From contig CAKPAX010000007.1 of assembly GCA_934133175.1 (NCBI GenBank), positions 1 through 63,021 of the forward strand: a DNA stretch of 63,021 nucleotides, in the 5' to 3' direction. This DNA comes from an uncultured Clostridia bacterium (GTDB taxonomy: Bacteria; Bacillota; Clostridia; TANB77; CAG-508). Within the stretch, counting starts at the first letter, position 1, and each line of letters begins with the position of its first letter. The position numbers were made by a program, and so were the translations under genes. Positions 18,808 through 27,862 of the stretch are shown piece by piece. A model generated the notes under the pieces. The model worked only from the letters and a program-made list of their open reading frames with translations. It ran no database searches and was not told the DNA's origin.

Positions 18808-18840
18808 ATTATATCAAAACAATTGTTGCAATGCAATAAT
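18808..18840 (-). promoter_or_regulatory. Promoter and operator-like palindrome of the MFS gene
   Basis: Minus strand -35 TTGCAT (18831-18836), 17-bp spacer, -10 TATAAT (18808-18813). The -35 lies in a near-palindrome, ATTATTGCA-T-TGCAACAAT (about 18822-18840), with TTGCATTGCAA perfectly symmetric around the central T. A repressor bound there would block RNA polymerase. Confidence 0.6.
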
Positions 18841-18849
18841 TAAATTTCA

Positions 18850-19584
18850 TTATTTTTTTCTTTCACACTCACATTTTTCATCTATTGATTTATTATTACA
18901 ATTATTTAAATTTTGTTTACAACAATCATCTGGTGTTTTAAAACTTAAATACCAACCAATTCCATTTTTATTTTCATCTATATACTTTTGTCTTTCTTCC
19001 AATTCACAATAAGTTTTAGGCATTGGAACAATAACCGGATTTCCTGGCATCCAATTAGCAGCTGTTGCTCCTTTAGAACAATCTGCCATTTGCAATGCTT
19101 GAACTGTTCTTATTATTTCTGGTATAAATCTTCCAACATTTAATGGATATATTAAAATTGTTCTAATTATACTTTTGTCATCTATTATATATACATTTCT
19201 AACTGTTTCAGTTGTACTTACATCATTAGAAATCATACCATATTTTCTAGCTATTTCTCCATTTCTATCTGCTATTATTGGAAATGAAATTTTTATACCA
19301 GTTCTACAATATATATCATTTATCCAAGCTAAATGTGAACTATTGCTATCAATACTTAAACCTAACAAACTTGTATTTAATTGTTCAAAATATGTATGCG
19401 CTCTTGTAAATGCAATCATCTCTGTTGTACACACTGGTGTAAAATCTCCTGGATGTGAAAATAATACTAACCATTTTCCTTTATAATCACTTAAGCAAAC
19501 TTTTCCACATGTTGTAATAGCTTCAAAATCCGGTGCCATTTGTCCTATTTTTACATTTCCATTCATCATTAATTCATAATCCAT
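18850..19584 (-). CDS. Peroxiredoxin, Prx6-like with a cysteine-rich tail
   Basis: 244 residues. The peroxidatic cysteine is C52 in FSHPGDFTPVCTTE, with the conserved Thr/Pro around it and a downstream Arg in the thioredoxin-fold core. The extended C-terminal part (GRFIPEIIRTVQALQ, ATAANWMPGNPVIVP) is typical of the Prx6/AhpC-TSA subfamily that reduces hydroperoxides. Beyond the family's usual end there is a tail with CCKQNLNNC and KCECERK, five extra cysteines that could resolve the catalytic thiol or bind metal. The nearest purine-rich site (AAAGGGG) is about 11 bases from the ATG, so start assignment is reasonable, not certain. Confidence 0.9.
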   Translation of the reverse strand: MDYELMMNGNVKIGQMAPDFEAITTCGKVCLSDYKGKWLVLFSHPGDFTPVCTTEMIAFTRAHTYFEQLNTSLLGLSIDSNSSHLAWINDIYCRTGIKISFPIIADRNGEIARKYGMISNDVSTTETVRNVYIIDDKSIIRTILIYPLNVGRFIPEIIRTVQALQMADCSKGATAANWMPGNPVIVPMPKTYCELEERQKYIDENKNGIGWYLSFKTPDDCCKQNLNNCNNKSIDEKCECERKK

Positions 19585-19674
19585 AAAAAAATAAACCCCT
19601 TTCGTATTTTTGATATAATATTCAAGGAATTTATTTTGTGTGATTAATTTTTTAATATAATTTTCTAATCCACC

Positions 19675-20760
19675 TTAATTTGTTAAATTTTTTTCTAATT
19701 TATCTGATGATCTTTCAACAGCTTCTATTACAACTATATCTGGTTTTATTGTTTCAATTAAATCATATGTGTATTTATCTCTGTGTAGATATACTACCCT
19801 TTTATATAATCTTGAAAAAGTGGGCTTCATATTTGTTCTAAAAGAATCTCCTATAAACATTACTGTTTGATTATTTTGTGAATTAGAAATATATTCTTCA
19901 TATACATCAGTTTTGTTTTCTTTGTATTCTATATTATCATAAAAATTTTTAATATTAATCTTATTTTCAAATAATTCATCTTGTAAATTTATAAATGTAG
20001 AAAGATCTCTTTTATCTATTTCGTCTGTTTCTTCAAATTCTATATTATTTATATCATAATTAAAATTGTTATCAATTTCTTTTTGAAGGCTTATAGTTCC
20101 TATCAACGCCCCTATTGTATTCCAATGAGTGTCATATTTCCTATATAATTGATATTTATCTTTCACATTTAATAAATTTTCTTTAGGATATACTATATTA
20201 ATATCTGAATTTTCTTTTATGTAATTAATTAGTTCTTCTGTTGCTGTGTTTTCTGCTTTTTTTATAGATTTAGGTAATTTTTCTGAATATATATTTTCTT
20301 TATCTGGAGCAATCATAACATAAGTTTTTATATTTTGTTCTTTAAACTTATTAATATTATTTTTTAATGTGTTTAATATATTTCCTTTTTTATCTTCTGT
20401 ATATTTTTGTGAAGCTGTTAATTTTTCTATTGTAGTATCTCCCCTATAAAAAAGCCATCCATCTTTCCCTATAATTACACTATTATCTACAGAAGTATTA
20501 AATAATTTATAATTTATTAAAGACCAATATTTTCTTAAGCTATTTCTAAATGGTAAATGATCATTATAATAATCATCAAATTGTTTTGGATAATCTACAA
20601 TTTGTGATAATTTAAATTTAGGCTTACTTTTTAATACTCTATTTTCTGTATTTGAAACTTCTTCATTATTACCAAATATCCAAAACAAAAACTGTGGTAA
20701 AAAAATTATTAATAAAAAAACTATAATTATAATAATATTTACTGTCTTGTTTTTCTTCAA
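19675..20760 (-). CDS. AlgJ/AlgX (DHHW)-like O-acetylation protein
   Basis: 361 residues. One N-terminal membrane helix (about 8-30) anchors an extracytoplasmic SGNH-hydrolase-like domain. The NTENRVL motif, DGWLFYRGD, YDTHWNTIGA (Asp/His pair) and FIGDSFRTN (nucleophile serine block) match the DHHW/AlgX group, which transfers acetyl groups onto surface polysaccharides. The start is TTG at 20760 behind AAGGAGAGATTTAA. It is 12 bases downstream of an MBOAT acyltransferase, the membrane partner that supplies acetyl groups, so the two form a transfer module. The acetylated polymer is unknown. Confidence 0.85.
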   Translation of the reverse strand: MKKNKTVNIIIIIVFLLIIFLPQFLFWIFGNNEEVSNTENRVLKSKPKFKLSQIVDYPKQFDDYYNDHLPFRNSLRKYWSLINYKLFNTSVDNSVIIGKDGWLFYRGDTTIEKLTASQKYTEDKKGNILNTLKNNINKFKEQNIKTYVMIAPDKENIYSEKLPKSIKKAENTATEELINYIKENSDINIVYPKENLLNVKDKYQLYRKYDTHWNTIGALIGTISLQKEIDNNFNYDINNIEFEETDEIDKRDLSTFINLQDELFENKINIKNFYDNIEYKENKTDVYEEYISNSQNNQTVMFIGDSFRTNMKPTFSRLYKRVVYLHRDKYTYDLIETIKPDIVVIEAVERSSDKLEKNLTN

Positions 20761-20772
20761 TTAAATCTCTCC

Positions 20773-22188
20773 TTAAAATCTAAAATAAATAAATGGATTA
20801 TATGTATTACTTGCTAACATCATTATGCTTATAAACATTAATAAACTTATAACAATAACTTCAAAATATCTATGGTATACTTCTTTTATTTTTTCTTTGT
20901 TTTTTAATTTATTAAAAATAGTTTGTAAAATTCCTGAGAATAGTATAACAACAATAATCATTATTATATTTCTATTATTTATTATTAAGCTTGTATCAAA
21001 ATTAGCTAACTGTTTTGATGGAATAATCATAATTTTCATATATTGCAATGCAGATCTTAAGGTATCCGCTCTAAATAATACCCATCCAAAAATAATTACT
21101 AATAATGCATATATGTGGTTTACAAATTTTAATTTATTTTTATCTAATAATTCTTTTAATTTTATTCTTTCAATAACTAAAAATAAGCCATTAAATAGTC
21201 CCCAAACAACAAAATTCCATGAAGCTCCATGCCATATTCCTGTTGCTAAAAATACTATTAATAAGTTTATATATGTTCTAATTTTTCCTTTTCTATTTTC
21301 TCCAAGTGGAATATATAAATATTCTTTAAACCATGTTGATAAAGATATATGCCATCTTCTCCAAAATTCTGTAATTGACTCAGAAATATATGGCAAGTTA
21401 AAGTTTTCCATAAATTCAAATCCAAACATTTTGCCTAATCCAATTGCCATATCACTATATCCTGAGAAATCAAAATAAATTTGTAATGTATAGCATATCG
21501 CTCCAAGCCATGCTATTGGCATATTTAGAAGTTCTATATTAGAATTAAAAATTGTATCTGCAATATAAGCTAATGTATTTGCAAATATTACTTTTTTAGC
21601 TAACCCATATACAAATCTTTTTATTCCATTCGAAAATTTTTCTATAGTTACAGTTCTCTTTTGTAATTGCTCATCAATGTCTTTATATTTTACAATTGGT
21701 CCTGCTATTAACTGAGGAAAAAATGATATATATAATGCTAAATTCAATAAATTTTTTTGAACTTTTATATCTCCTCTATATAAATCAATTATATATGACA
21801 TTATTTGAAATGTGTAAAATGAAATTCCTATTGGCAATACTATATTTTTGTTTGGTATAACATTTTGTCCTATAATATTATCAATATTGGTTGCAATAAA
21901 ATTGAAATATTTAAAATAAACTAACAACCCTAAGTTAAATACAATGGAAACAATTAATACAATTTTTTTATTCTTCTTTTTATTGCATTTATCCAAAATT
22001 CTTCCAAATATATAATTTACTAATATAGAAATAAGCATTAATACAATATATTTAGGTTCTCCCCAACTATAAAATATTAAACTAAAAAAAAGTAATATAA
22101 TATTTCTGTATTTTTCTTTTGATATATAATAAACAAATAACAATATTGGTAAAAAAATCCATATAAATGTCATTGAACTAAAAACCAT
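20773..22188 (-). CDS. MBOAT-family O-acetyltransferase (AlgI/DltB-like)
   Basis: 471 residues with about 10-12 membrane helices. The MBOAT signature is intact: FDFSGYSDMAIGLGKMFGF, ITEFWRRWHISLSTWFKEYL and the catalytic histidine in GIWHGASWNFVVWG. These proteins carry acetyl groups across the membrane for polysaccharide O-acetylation. It is followed at 12 bases by the AlgJ/X-like partner, the common two-gene arrangement. ATG follows AGGAGGAAAAATA. A terminator belonging to fda lies just upstream, so the operon begins here; I did not find a clear promoter. Confidence 0.92.
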   Translation of the reverse strand: MVFSSMTFIWIFLPILLFVYYISKEKYRNIILLFFSLIFYSWGEPKYIVLMLISILVNYIFGRILDKCNKKKNKKIVLIVSIVFNLGLLVYFKYFNFIATNIDNIIGQNVIPNKNIVLPIGISFYTFQIMSYIIDLYRGDIKVQKNLLNLALYISFFPQLIAGPIVKYKDIDEQLQKRTVTIEKFSNGIKRFVYGLAKKVIFANTLAYIADTIFNSNIELLNMPIAWLGAICYTLQIYFDFSGYSDMAIGLGKMFGFEFMENFNLPYISESITEFWRRWHISLSTWFKEYLYIPLGENRKGKIRTYINLLIVFLATGIWHGASWNFVVWGLFNGLFLVIERIKLKELLDKNKLKFVNHIYALLVIIFGWVLFRADTLRSALQYMKIMIIPSKQLANFDTSLIINNRNIIMIIVVILFSGILQTIFNKLKNKEKIKEVYHRYFEVIVISLLMFISIMMLASNTYNPFIYFRF

Positions 22189-22232
22189 TATTTTTCCTCC
22201 TATTATTAATTGTTAAAATTATATCAAAAATA

Positions 22233-22263
22233 ATAGACTACTTCAATATTTAAAGTAGTCTAT
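22233..22263 (-). terminator. Intrinsic terminator of fda
   Basis: Perfect 11-bp stem (22233-22243 with 22253-22263, ATAGACTACTT / AAGTAGTCTAT) directly after the fda stop, followed on the minus strand by ATTATTTTT. Confidence 0.85.
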
Positions 22264-22268
22264 ATTTA

Positions 22269-23156
22269 TTAATTAATTGATGCATTATAAATTTTAACAA
22301 TTACATCATTTAACTTTTGATCAAATTCTTCTTGTGTCTGATTTACATTTAAATCTTGTAATAAAGCTCTTGAGAAACTTGCAATCATTCTATTATTTTT
22401 AGCAAGTAATTCTACTGCTTTATCTATATCATATCCACCTGATAAAGCAACAATTCTTACAACACATTCATAATCATATAAATCTAAATAATGATTTTCA
22501 ACTGTTGGGATTGTAAATTTAAACATTATTTTATCATCTTTATTCCAATTTGCTAATTGTTTTTTTATTTCTTCTTTTAATATTTCTTCGCATTTAGCTT
22601 TTTCTGGTGAATTAATATCAACCTCTGGTTCAATTATTGGAACTAAATCATTGTCACATATAATTTTAGCAAATTCAAATTGTTGTTTTACAATTTCTTT
22701 TATTCCTTCTTCATTTGCTTCATATATTACAGATCTCATTTTTGTTCCAAATATATTTTTTTCTCTTGCTTCTTTTAATTCTTCTGCAAGTTCTGGAATA
22801 TCTTTCATTAATTTTACGCCATTTTCTTGTTCTCTTAATCCTTTATCTACTTTTAAAAATGATACTATTTGTTTTTCATTCCATAAATAGTCAGCTGTAA
22901 ATTGGTCATTTACTTTTGAAAGCATTGTTTTTTCAAATAATATTGCTCCAATTATATGTTCATTTGTAAAAGATTTACTAGTAAATACTCTTTTTCTCAT
23001 TTCATGGATTAAATCAAACATTTCTTTCTCAGAATTGTATTGATCTTCTGGTATACCATAATTTTTTAAAGTTTTACTACTGCTTCCACCACTTTGATCT
23101 AATGCTGCAATAAATCCTTTCTTATTTTTTATATTTTCATACATTGCATTATTCAT
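22269..23156 (-). CDS. fda: Class I fructose-bisphosphate aldolase
   Basis: 295 residues. The N terminus KGFIAALDQSGGSSSKTL, the IGAILFEKTM block, IIEPEVD and the IMFKFTIPT lysine segment, expected to form the Schiff base, match the bacterial class I aldolases like staphylococcal FdaB. It cleaves fructose 1,6-bisphosphate to dihydroxyacetone phosphate and glyceraldehyde 3-phosphate in glycolysis. Start ATG at 23156; AAAGGTAGG is just upstream. It is a single-gene unit with a near-consensus promoter and a terminator, consistent with strong constitutive expression. Confidence 0.93.
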   Translation of the reverse strand: MNNAMYENIKNKKGFIAALDQSGGSSSKTLKNYGIPEDQYNSEKEMFDLIHEMRKRVFTSKSFTNEHIIGAILFEKTMLSKVNDQFTADYLWNEKQIVSFLKVDKGLREQENGVKLMKDIPELAEELKEAREKNIFGTKMRSVIYEANEEGIKEIVKQQFEFAKIICDNDLVPIIEPEVDINSPEKAKCEEILKEEIKKQLANWNKDDKIMFKFTIPTVENHYLDLYDYECVVRIVALSGGYDIDKAVELLAKNNRMIASFSRALLQDLNVNQTQEEFDQKLNDVIVKIYNASIN

Positions 23157-23214
23157 TTGTTTTTCCTACCTTTCTTAAACAACATGTAATTGAAATATTT
23201 TATATTTCATTAGC

Positions 23215-23243
23215 ATTATAATAATATAATTTAAATAAGTCAA
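23215..23243 (-). promoter_or_regulatory. Sigma-A promoter of fda
   Basis: Minus strand -35 TTGACT (23238-23243), 17-bp spacer, -10 TATAAT (23215-23220). Leader of about 50 bases. Confidence 0.8.
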
Positions 23244-23258
23244 CAATTAGATTCGTAT

Positions 23259-23606
23259 TTATTTAATTAAATTTAATAACTTTGGTAAAAAAATTATAAA
23301 TCCTATAACAGCTGATGCAATTGCAGATACTAATACAGCAGAAGCTGATATATCTTTTGCTTTTTTAGCTTTTTCGTTTATTTCTGGCATTGCTATATCC
23401 ACAACAGTTTCAATAGCAGTATTTAATAGTTCTAATGATATAACAAGTCCAAAAAGTATTATACAAATACACCACTCTGTTGTACTTATTTTTAATATTA
23501 TTCCCATTATAATAACAAAAATCATTATAAAGACATGTATTTTTAAATTTCTTTCTGTTTTCAACGCTGATAAGATTCCCTCAAAAGCATATTTAAAACT
23601 ATTCAA
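23259..23606 (-). CDS. dgkA: Undecaprenol/diacylglycerol kinase (DgkA family)
   Basis: 115 residues, three membrane helices. The family signature ELLNTAIETVVDI (catalytic Glu and metal site) and AKDISASAVLVSA are intact. In Gram-positives this enzyme phosphorylates undecaprenol for cell-wall lipid carrier supply. The start used here is a TTG at 23606 without a ribosome site; 25 bases upstream (23631) an ATG with GAGGAG stands one base out of frame and opens MRNKE-stop. Deleting a single A would fuse it as MRNKNKKFLNSFKYAF, which looks like the normal N terminus. Follows PAP2 phosphatase and PBP genes in one operon. Confidence 0.87.
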   Translation of the reverse strand: MNSFKYAFEGILSALKTERNLKIHVFIMIFVIIMGIILKISTTEWCICIILFGLVISLELLNTAIETVVDIAMPEINEKAKKAKDISASAVLVSAIASAVIGFIIFLPKLLNLIK

Positions 23607-23632
23607 AAATTTTTTATTCTTTGTTCCGCATA

Positions 23633-24289
23633 CTATTTCTCCTCTTCTATATTATTTAATTTAAATATTGGTTTTGTTATTGTTGTAAATAAAATTAAAT
23701 ATGCAATGGATATTATAAATCCGCCTAATACATCACTAGCATAGTGTACACCTAAGTATATTCTACTAAATCCAATTAAAAATATTAATATTGCTATTAA
23801 CACTGTTAATAAATTTCTAATTTTTTTATTTTTTACATTTTTAAACACTATATATAATATTAACCCATAAAAAGCCATACTAATCATAGAATGTCCAGAT
23901 GGAAAACTATATCCAGTTTCGCTTATAATTCTATAACCATCTGGTCTAGGTCTATTTATAATGTTTTTTAATAAGACATTTAAAGCAGTTGATATTATTA
24001 AATTTAAAGTAATTGCAATTGGAACTTTCTTATTTTTTATAAATATAAATGTTAATATACATATACCTATTACAACATATTGACTTCCTAAAAATGTTAT
24101 AAATTTAAATATGTGTGTTAATACTCCATTTCTCATATTTTCTACCACTAATTTATATGTTATAATATCAATATTTAATTTTTCATATTCAAATATATCC
24201 TCAATTAAATCCATAACTATTATTATACAAATAAATAATATTATCCATTTGTAATTATTTTTTAATATGTTTTTTAAACGTTCTTTCAT
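23633..24289 (-). CDS. PAP2-family membrane phosphatase
   Basis: 218 residues, about six membrane helices. All three PAP2 motifs are visible: KNIINRPRP, the PSGHS serine-histidine motif in YSFPSGHSM, and SRIYLGVHYASDVLGG with the catalytic histidine. The family includes undecaprenyl-pyrophosphate phosphatases and lipid phosphatases. Placed between a class A PBP and the undecaprenol kinase, a role in recycling the undecaprenyl carrier is likely. Starts 25 bases after the PBP stop and ends 27 bases before the dgkA start. Confidence 0.85.
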   Translation of the reverse strand: MKERLKNILKNNYKWIILFICIIIVMDLIEDIFEYEKLNIDIITYKLVVENMRNGVLTHIFKFITFLGSQYVVIGICILTFIFIKNKKVPIAITLNLIISTALNVLLKNIINRPRPDGYRIISETGYSFPSGHSMISMAFYGLILYIVFKNVKNKKIRNLLTVLIAILIFLIGFSRIYLGVHYASDVLGGFIISIAYLILFTTITKPIFKLNNIEEEK

Positions 24290-24314
24290 TTGTTAATTTC
24301 CTTTTCATATAAAT

Positions 24315-26744
24315 TTAATTTGTATTAGTATTTTCATTCACTTTATTTGTAGTGTTCTGTTTTTTTGTGTTATTCTTATTTGTTTCTGTTGTGTTTACAG
24401 ATGTATTTGTACTATTTTTAGTTGTATTATTCTTTGTTGTATTTTTATTTTCGTTTTTAGTTATTTCATCTGTTGAAACATTATTTTTTGTTGTAGTTGT
24501 TTCATTTACCACATTTTTTTCTTGTTTTTCCTCATTTTTATTAATATTTGTTTCTGTTTTTACTTCTGTTTTTTTGTTATTACTTTTTGTTGTACTATTA
24601 TAATTATTATATAAATGTTTATTACACTTATCTGGAACTGTTCCTTTTAAATAATATTCTGTATATGTATTTGTACATCCTACATTTGCAACAAGTCCTG
24701 TTTCAGCACATACTGTACTTTCTATTATTCCAGAAGTTTTAGCAAAACTTGTACCTTTTAAATTAGAATGAACATTTTTCATAACATCTGCCCAAATTAA
24801 TCCAGCTGGATTTTTACCATTAGAGTTTATACTTTCATTTAAATCAAATCCGTACCATGTTACAGCAGTATAATATGGAGTAAACCCACAAAGCCATCTA
24901 TCATAATTTTCATCAGTAGTTCCTGTTTTTGCAGAAACATCCATACCAGAAATATTACAATATGTAGCAGTTCCTTTAGATCCAATTACAGGTTGTCTTA
25001 ATAATTCTTTTACTATAAAAGCTGTTTGGATTGAAAATACTTTTTTTGATTTAGCCTTTTTTTCTATTATTACCTTTCCATTAGAATTTGTTACACTTTT
25101 ATAAAAAGTTGGTTCTATATAAACTCCATCATTTGCAATAGTTGCATATGCAGATGCCATTTCTAATGGACTTATTCCTTTTTCCAGTCCCCCTAATGCT
25201 AAAGGTAAACTTTCATCTTTTTGTGTAAGTGTTGTTATTCCCATCTTTTTTAAATATTGTATAGATGTTTTTGGTGTTAATTGTTCCATTATTTTTACAA
25301 ATGGAATATTTTGTGATGATTCAACCGCTCTTCTAACTGTTATATTCCCTTGATATGCATCATAATCTCCAGGAGCATAATCATTCTCAAAAGTAGTTTT
25401 TGAATCATCATAAATACTAGATGATGTAATTATCTTTTTTTCTATTGCTGGCACTAATACAGAAAGGGGTTTTCCAGCAGAACCCACTTGTCTTACAGAT
25501 TGAGTCGCTCTATTTAATCCTCTCGCATCTTTCTTTTCTCCTAATCCACCAACACAACCTACTACTTGTCCTGTTTTTTGATCAATTATTACCATTGCAG
25601 CTTGTGAAGTTGCATTACTATCATTGGCTGATTTTAAAATATATTTACTTTTATTAAATTCCTTTTCAATTTTATTTTGAATTTCTGTATTTTCTGTGCT
25701 ATATATTTTTGCTCCTGCCATATCAAAATAATTTTTTGCAAATGCCTTGCTTATATGTTTTTTGTTAGCTAAGTCTGTTATTATTTCTGTAATTAATGCA
25801 TCTGTGTGGTAAGAATACACACCATCATTTTCACTTTTTAAATTTCCTTGTTTAAAATTAAATCCTTGCTCTACTTCTGTTACAGCTTGATTATATTCTT
25901 CTGAATTTATATAATTAAATTCTTTCATTTTCGCTAAAACTGTTTTTGTTCTTTTTTCTATTTTTTCTGTGTTATCTTTATCTCCAAACGGATTATAAGC
26001 ATTTGGAGCATTGTTAATACCTGCTAAAAACGCACATTCAGCAACACTTAAATTTTCTACATCTTTATCAAAATAATATTGCGCTCCTGTTTGAACTCCA
26101 TAAACATTTGGTCCAACATATATAACATTTAAATAAATATTTAATATGTCTTCTTTGCTTAAAAATGTTTCTAAACAAATTGCTCTTTCCCATTCTGAAA
26201 CTTTTCTAGATATTTTATTAGAGTCATCACCTGTTAAATTTTTTACTAACTGTTGAGTTATAGAACTTCCTCCAAATGATGATTTTCCAAAATGAATTAT
26301 ATAATTTCCAATAGCTGCACTTGTCCTTTTAAAATCCACTCCACCATGTGAATAATATCTTTGATCTTCTATTGCAACATATGCATTTTTTAATACTTTA
26401 GGAATATTATCTGTAACTTGTTTTTTCTTTTCACTACCTATTTCTGCAATTGTTTCTCCCTGTGAATTTATTACTTGTGAATTTTCATTTAATATCATAT
26501 CAGAGACAAGATTTTTAAAACAATGCATTGAAATTGCCAAACTTATTCCTTTATATATTAAAAGAATAATTATTACTAATATAATTGTTTTAATTATCCT
26601 TTTTTTTCTTCTTTTCTTCTTTTCCTCTCTAAGTTCTTGTTTTATCTGTTTTTTTGTTTTAAATTCTAGTTCTTCGTTTTTCTTTTGATTTTTTCTTAGA
26701 GCTTTTGGGATTTGTTCTTCTATATCTTTTTTGTTATTTTTCAA
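24315..26744 (-). CDS. Class A penicillin-binding protein (PBP1a-type)
   Basis: 809 residues. A basic cytoplasmic tail of about 48 residues and a membrane helix (about 50-72) precede the glycosyltransferase domain (EDQRYYSHGGVD and GGSSITQQLVKNL, catalytic Glu included) and the transpeptidase domain with SxxK in VGSAGKPLSV, SxN in ESSQN and KTGT in SAKTGTTDE. The enzyme polymerises and crosslinks peptidoglycan. The C terminus (about 715-809) is a Lys/Asn/Thr-rich low-complexity tail. The start codon is TTG at 26744 behind GAAAGGAA; a sigma-A promoter is just upstream. First gene of an operon with PAP2 and dgkA. Confidence 0.93.
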   Translation of the reverse strand: MKNNKKDIEEQIPKALRKNQKKNEELEFKTKKQIKQELREEKKKRRKKRIIKTIILVIIILLIYKGISLAISMHCFKNLVSDMILNENSQVINSQGETIAEIGSEKKKQVTDNIPKVLKNAYVAIEDQRYYSHGGVDFKRTSAAIGNYIIHFGKSSFGGSSITQQLVKNLTGDDSNKISRKVSEWERAICLETFLSKEDILNIYLNVIYVGPNVYGVQTGAQYYFDKDVENLSVAECAFLAGINNAPNAYNPFGDKDNTEKIEKRTKTVLAKMKEFNYINSEEYNQAVTEVEQGFNFKQGNLKSENDGVYSYHTDALITEIITDLANKKHISKAFAKNYFDMAGAKIYSTENTEIQNKIEKEFNKSKYILKSANDSNATSQAAMVIIDQKTGQVVGCVGGLGEKKDARGLNRATQSVRQVGSAGKPLSVLVPAIEKKIITSSSIYDDSKTTFENDYAPGDYDAYQGNITVRRAVESSQNIPFVKIMEQLTPKTSIQYLKKMGITTLTQKDESLPLALGGLEKGISPLEMASAYATIANDGVYIEPTFYKSVTNSNGKVIIEKKAKSKKVFSIQTAFIVKELLRQPVIGSKGTATYCNISGMDVSAKTGTTDENYDRWLCGFTPYYTAVTWYGFDLNESINSNGKNPAGLIWADVMKNVHSNLKGTSFAKTSGIIESTVCAETGLVANVGCTNTYTEYYLKGTVPDKCNKHLYNNYNSTTKSNNKKTEVKTETNINKNEEKQEKNVVNETTTTKNNVSTDEITKNENKNTTKNNTTKNSTNTSVNTTETNKNNTKKQNTTNKVNENTNTN

Positions 26745-26777
26745 TTTTTGTTCCTTTCAACAAAATCTTTTTTATAT

Positions 26778-26806
26778 TTTATACCATTTTTTGCTTAAAA
26801 AGTAAA
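26778..26806 (-). promoter_or_regulatory. Sigma-A promoter of the PBP-PAP2-dgkA operon
   Basis: Minus strand -35 TTTACT (26801-26806), 17-bp spacer, -10 TATAAA (26778-26783). Confidence 0.65.
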
Positions 26807-26824
26807 TAGTGTAATTGTATATAA

Positions 26825-26866
26825 AAAAACATATAGAATACTTTATAAATTATTCTATATGTTTTT
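26825..26866 (-). terminator. Intrinsic terminator of the LRR prepilin gene
   Basis: Perfect 16-bp stem (26825-26840 with 26851-26866), 10-base loop, followed on the minus strand by a T run. Sits 7 bases after the stop codon. Confidence 0.85.
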
Positions 26867-26872
26867 ATAATT

Positions 26873-27838
26873 TTATAACACTTCTGTATAAGCTTCTTGA
26901 CATAATTTTGCTCCCCATGGTGAGCCTGTTGTATATTTGCATTTATTTATAACACAATTAACATTTTCAAATGCATTTTCTCCTATACTTGTTACAGATC
27001 TCGGGATTGTTATTTTTAAATCTGAATCTGTACAATCTGCAAAAGCTCTATTTCCTATAGTTGTTAACCCAGATGGTAATTCAACACTTTTTAATGATAT
27101 ATCATCTTCAAAAGCTTGTTCATTTATTTCAACTACCGAATTTGGAATTTTAATACTAGTTAAACTTGTACAACCAATTAACATTCCACCAGTAATTTCT
27201 GTTATTGTATTTGGTAATATAATCTCTTTTAAATTTTTACATTTAGCTAATCCAAGGGTTCCAATTCTATCTACATTTCCTACAATTAATTTACTTGCCC
27301 CTATTAATTCTTGTTTGCTCAATATATTACAAAGTGTTTGGCTTGAATCCTCTATAGTTAATGAATTATAATCACTAGTTACATCTAATTTATATGTATT
27401 TACTAATTCATCCCAGCTTACTATTAAGCTATCGTTTTCATCATATAAGCCTGGCTTCTGAGTCTCTACATTATCCTTATTTGGTCCATCAACATCAATG
27501 TCACCAGTTATATCCTTAACAGAAATTTCATAATTACCTTCTTTGGTTGTTAATTTCTTATCATCCCCATCTCCAGAAACAGTACCATACTTATTCAATA
27601 TATCCTCTAATTCTGATGTTGTTAAATTTCCGCCTTTTTTTTCAGATTGTTTTGCTAAAATATCAATTTGAACATTTTCAATAATTTGTGCCTTTGATGT
27701 TGTATCTTTTGCATCAATAGCTTTATTCAATATTCCATTATCTCCTGTTAACATTGCAATTGATACACCTGCTAATATTAGTAAAACTATTATTGTTATT
27801 ACTAACGCAATTAAAGTTATTCCCTTTTGTTTTTTCAT
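26873..27838 (-). CDS. Prepilin-like surface protein with BspA-type leucine-rich repeats
   Basis: 321 residues. Residues about 5-40 repeat the prepilin-like signal of the two other paralogues (GITLIALVITIIVLLIL, then GDNGILNKAIDAK), again with Ala instead of Glu at position 5 after the presumed cleavage. After a linker of about 100 residues, residues about 165-300 form LRR_5/BspA repeats (LKEIILPNTITEI, LTSIKIPNSVVEI, LKSVELPSGLTTI, ITIPRSVTSIGENAF), ending in VINKCKYTTGSPW. Such repeats mediate binding to host or bacterial surfaces. The gene has its own promoter and terminator and a strong GGAGGAATTAAA site before the ATG. Confidence 0.82.
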   Translation of the reverse strand: MKKQKGITLIALVITIIVLLILAGVSIAMLTGDNGILNKAIDAKDTTSKAQIIENVQIDILAKQSEKKGGNLTTSELEDILNKYGTVSGDGDDKKLTTKEGNYEISVKDITGDIDVDGPNKDNVETQKPGLYDENDSLIVSWDELVNTYKLDVTSDYNSLTIEDSSQTLCNILSKQELIGASKLIVGNVDRIGTLGLAKCKNLKEIILPNTITEITGGMLIGCTSLTSIKIPNSVVEINEQAFEDDISLKSVELPSGLTTIGNRAFADCTDSDLKITIPRSVTSIGENAFENVNCVINKCKYTTGSPWGAKLCQEAYTEVL

Positions 27839-27862
27839 TTTAATTCCTCCTTTGTTTATTTT

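Noticed and set aside
24352..24603. Plus-strand frame opposite the end of the PBP gene
   Set aside because: Shadow of the Thr/Asn/Lys-rich C-terminal tail; low-complexity Phe/Val sequence without a start signal.
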